Program-made: the position numbers and the translations under genes | Notes under the pieces: model-generated | Seen by the model: the letters and a program-made list of their open reading frames with translations, nothing else | The model's database searches: none | Told to the model about the DNA's origin: nothing | Shown: positions 15,384-15,521 of the stretch, piece by piece | Layout: each line of letters starts with the position of its first letter | Numbering within the stretch: the first letter of the stretch is position 1 | From: Candidatus Mediterraneibacter gallistercoris | GTDB taxonomy: Bacteria; Bacillota_A; Clostridia; Lachnospirales; Lachnospiraceae | Direction: 5' to 3' | DNA: 15,521 nucleotides | NCBI GenBank assembly: GCA_019119745.1 | Contig: DWWI01000203.1 | Coordinates: 1-15,521, forward strand

Positions 15384-15521
15384 TTAAACCCCTCTTTTGA
15401 ACAGCCAGAACGAATACACTGCCGGCACTCCCGAGCAGATCAATACAATCACGATGATTGCGGCAAGTGTCCCGTAATCGCCCATCATACTGCCCAGAAA
15501 GCCCGTGATGATCAGGAGGAA
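15384..15521 (-). CDS. Membrane protein, 3' end only
   Basis: The last 45 codons of a minus-strand gene are present, cut by the window edge. The reading is strongly hydrophobic: FLLIITGFLGSMMGDYG, then TLAAIIVIVLICSGVPAVYS, then a short basic end FWLFKRGV and TAA (15386-15384). This gives one full transmembrane segment and part of another, with a basic C-terminal tail that would sit in the cytosol. The family cannot be told from this piece. Confidence 0.6.
   Translation of the reverse strand, partial: FLLIITGFLGSMMGDYGTLAAIIVIVLICSGVPAVYSFWLFKRGV

Overview
The window looks like chromosome of a low-to-medium GC Gram-positive gut Clostridium relative, most likely Lachnospiraceae. The basis is strong AGGAGG-type ribosome binding sites, codon use, the glgP-malQ pair, a Rpn-like nuclease gene and the style of the small secreted proteins. 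No 16S or other phylogenetic marker is present, so this is inference.

Left part (1-7125): two tandem, direct-repeat copies of a four-gene operon that I interpret as an uncharacterised RiPP-type (ribosomally made, post-translationally modified peptide) system. Each copy has the order PqqD-like peptide-recognition protein, about 141-146 aa Cys/Trp/His-containing candidate precursor, radical SAM/SPASM enzyme, and a DNA-binding-type protein with three CxCDCG...SCGC modules plus an AP2-like domain. Stop and start codons overlap or nearly touch. A conserved hairpin sits between precursor and enzyme in both copies. No exporter or protease gene lies in the window.

Between the copies is a Hin/resolvase-type small serine recombinase (3361-3972), followed by a 156-bp segment bounded by two inverted quasi-palindromic sites (B at 3986-4011, C at 4142-4167). 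The segment holds a good promoter (TTGATT-17 bp-TATAAT) that now points away from operon 2 and would point into it after inversion. This is the layout of a phase-variable promoter switch. A third, related site (A, 14-39) stands at the same place in front of operon 1, whose own switch would lie left of the window.

Middle (7058-12086): operon 2 ends inside the 3' end of a convergent AraC-family regulator gene, which looks like the edge of an insertion. The AraC gene is divergent from glgP-malQ, encoding alpha-glucan phosphorylase and 4-alpha-glucanotransferase for glycogen or maltodextrin breakdown. That pair ends in a large terminator.

Right part (12136-15521): a Rpn-like PD-(D/E)XK gene on the minus strand; then two related small secreted proteins flanking a membrane-anchored protein, with a frame-shifted remnant of a membrane-anchor tail between the first two; a strong terminator; and the 3' end of a minus-strand membrane-protein gene cut by the window edge.
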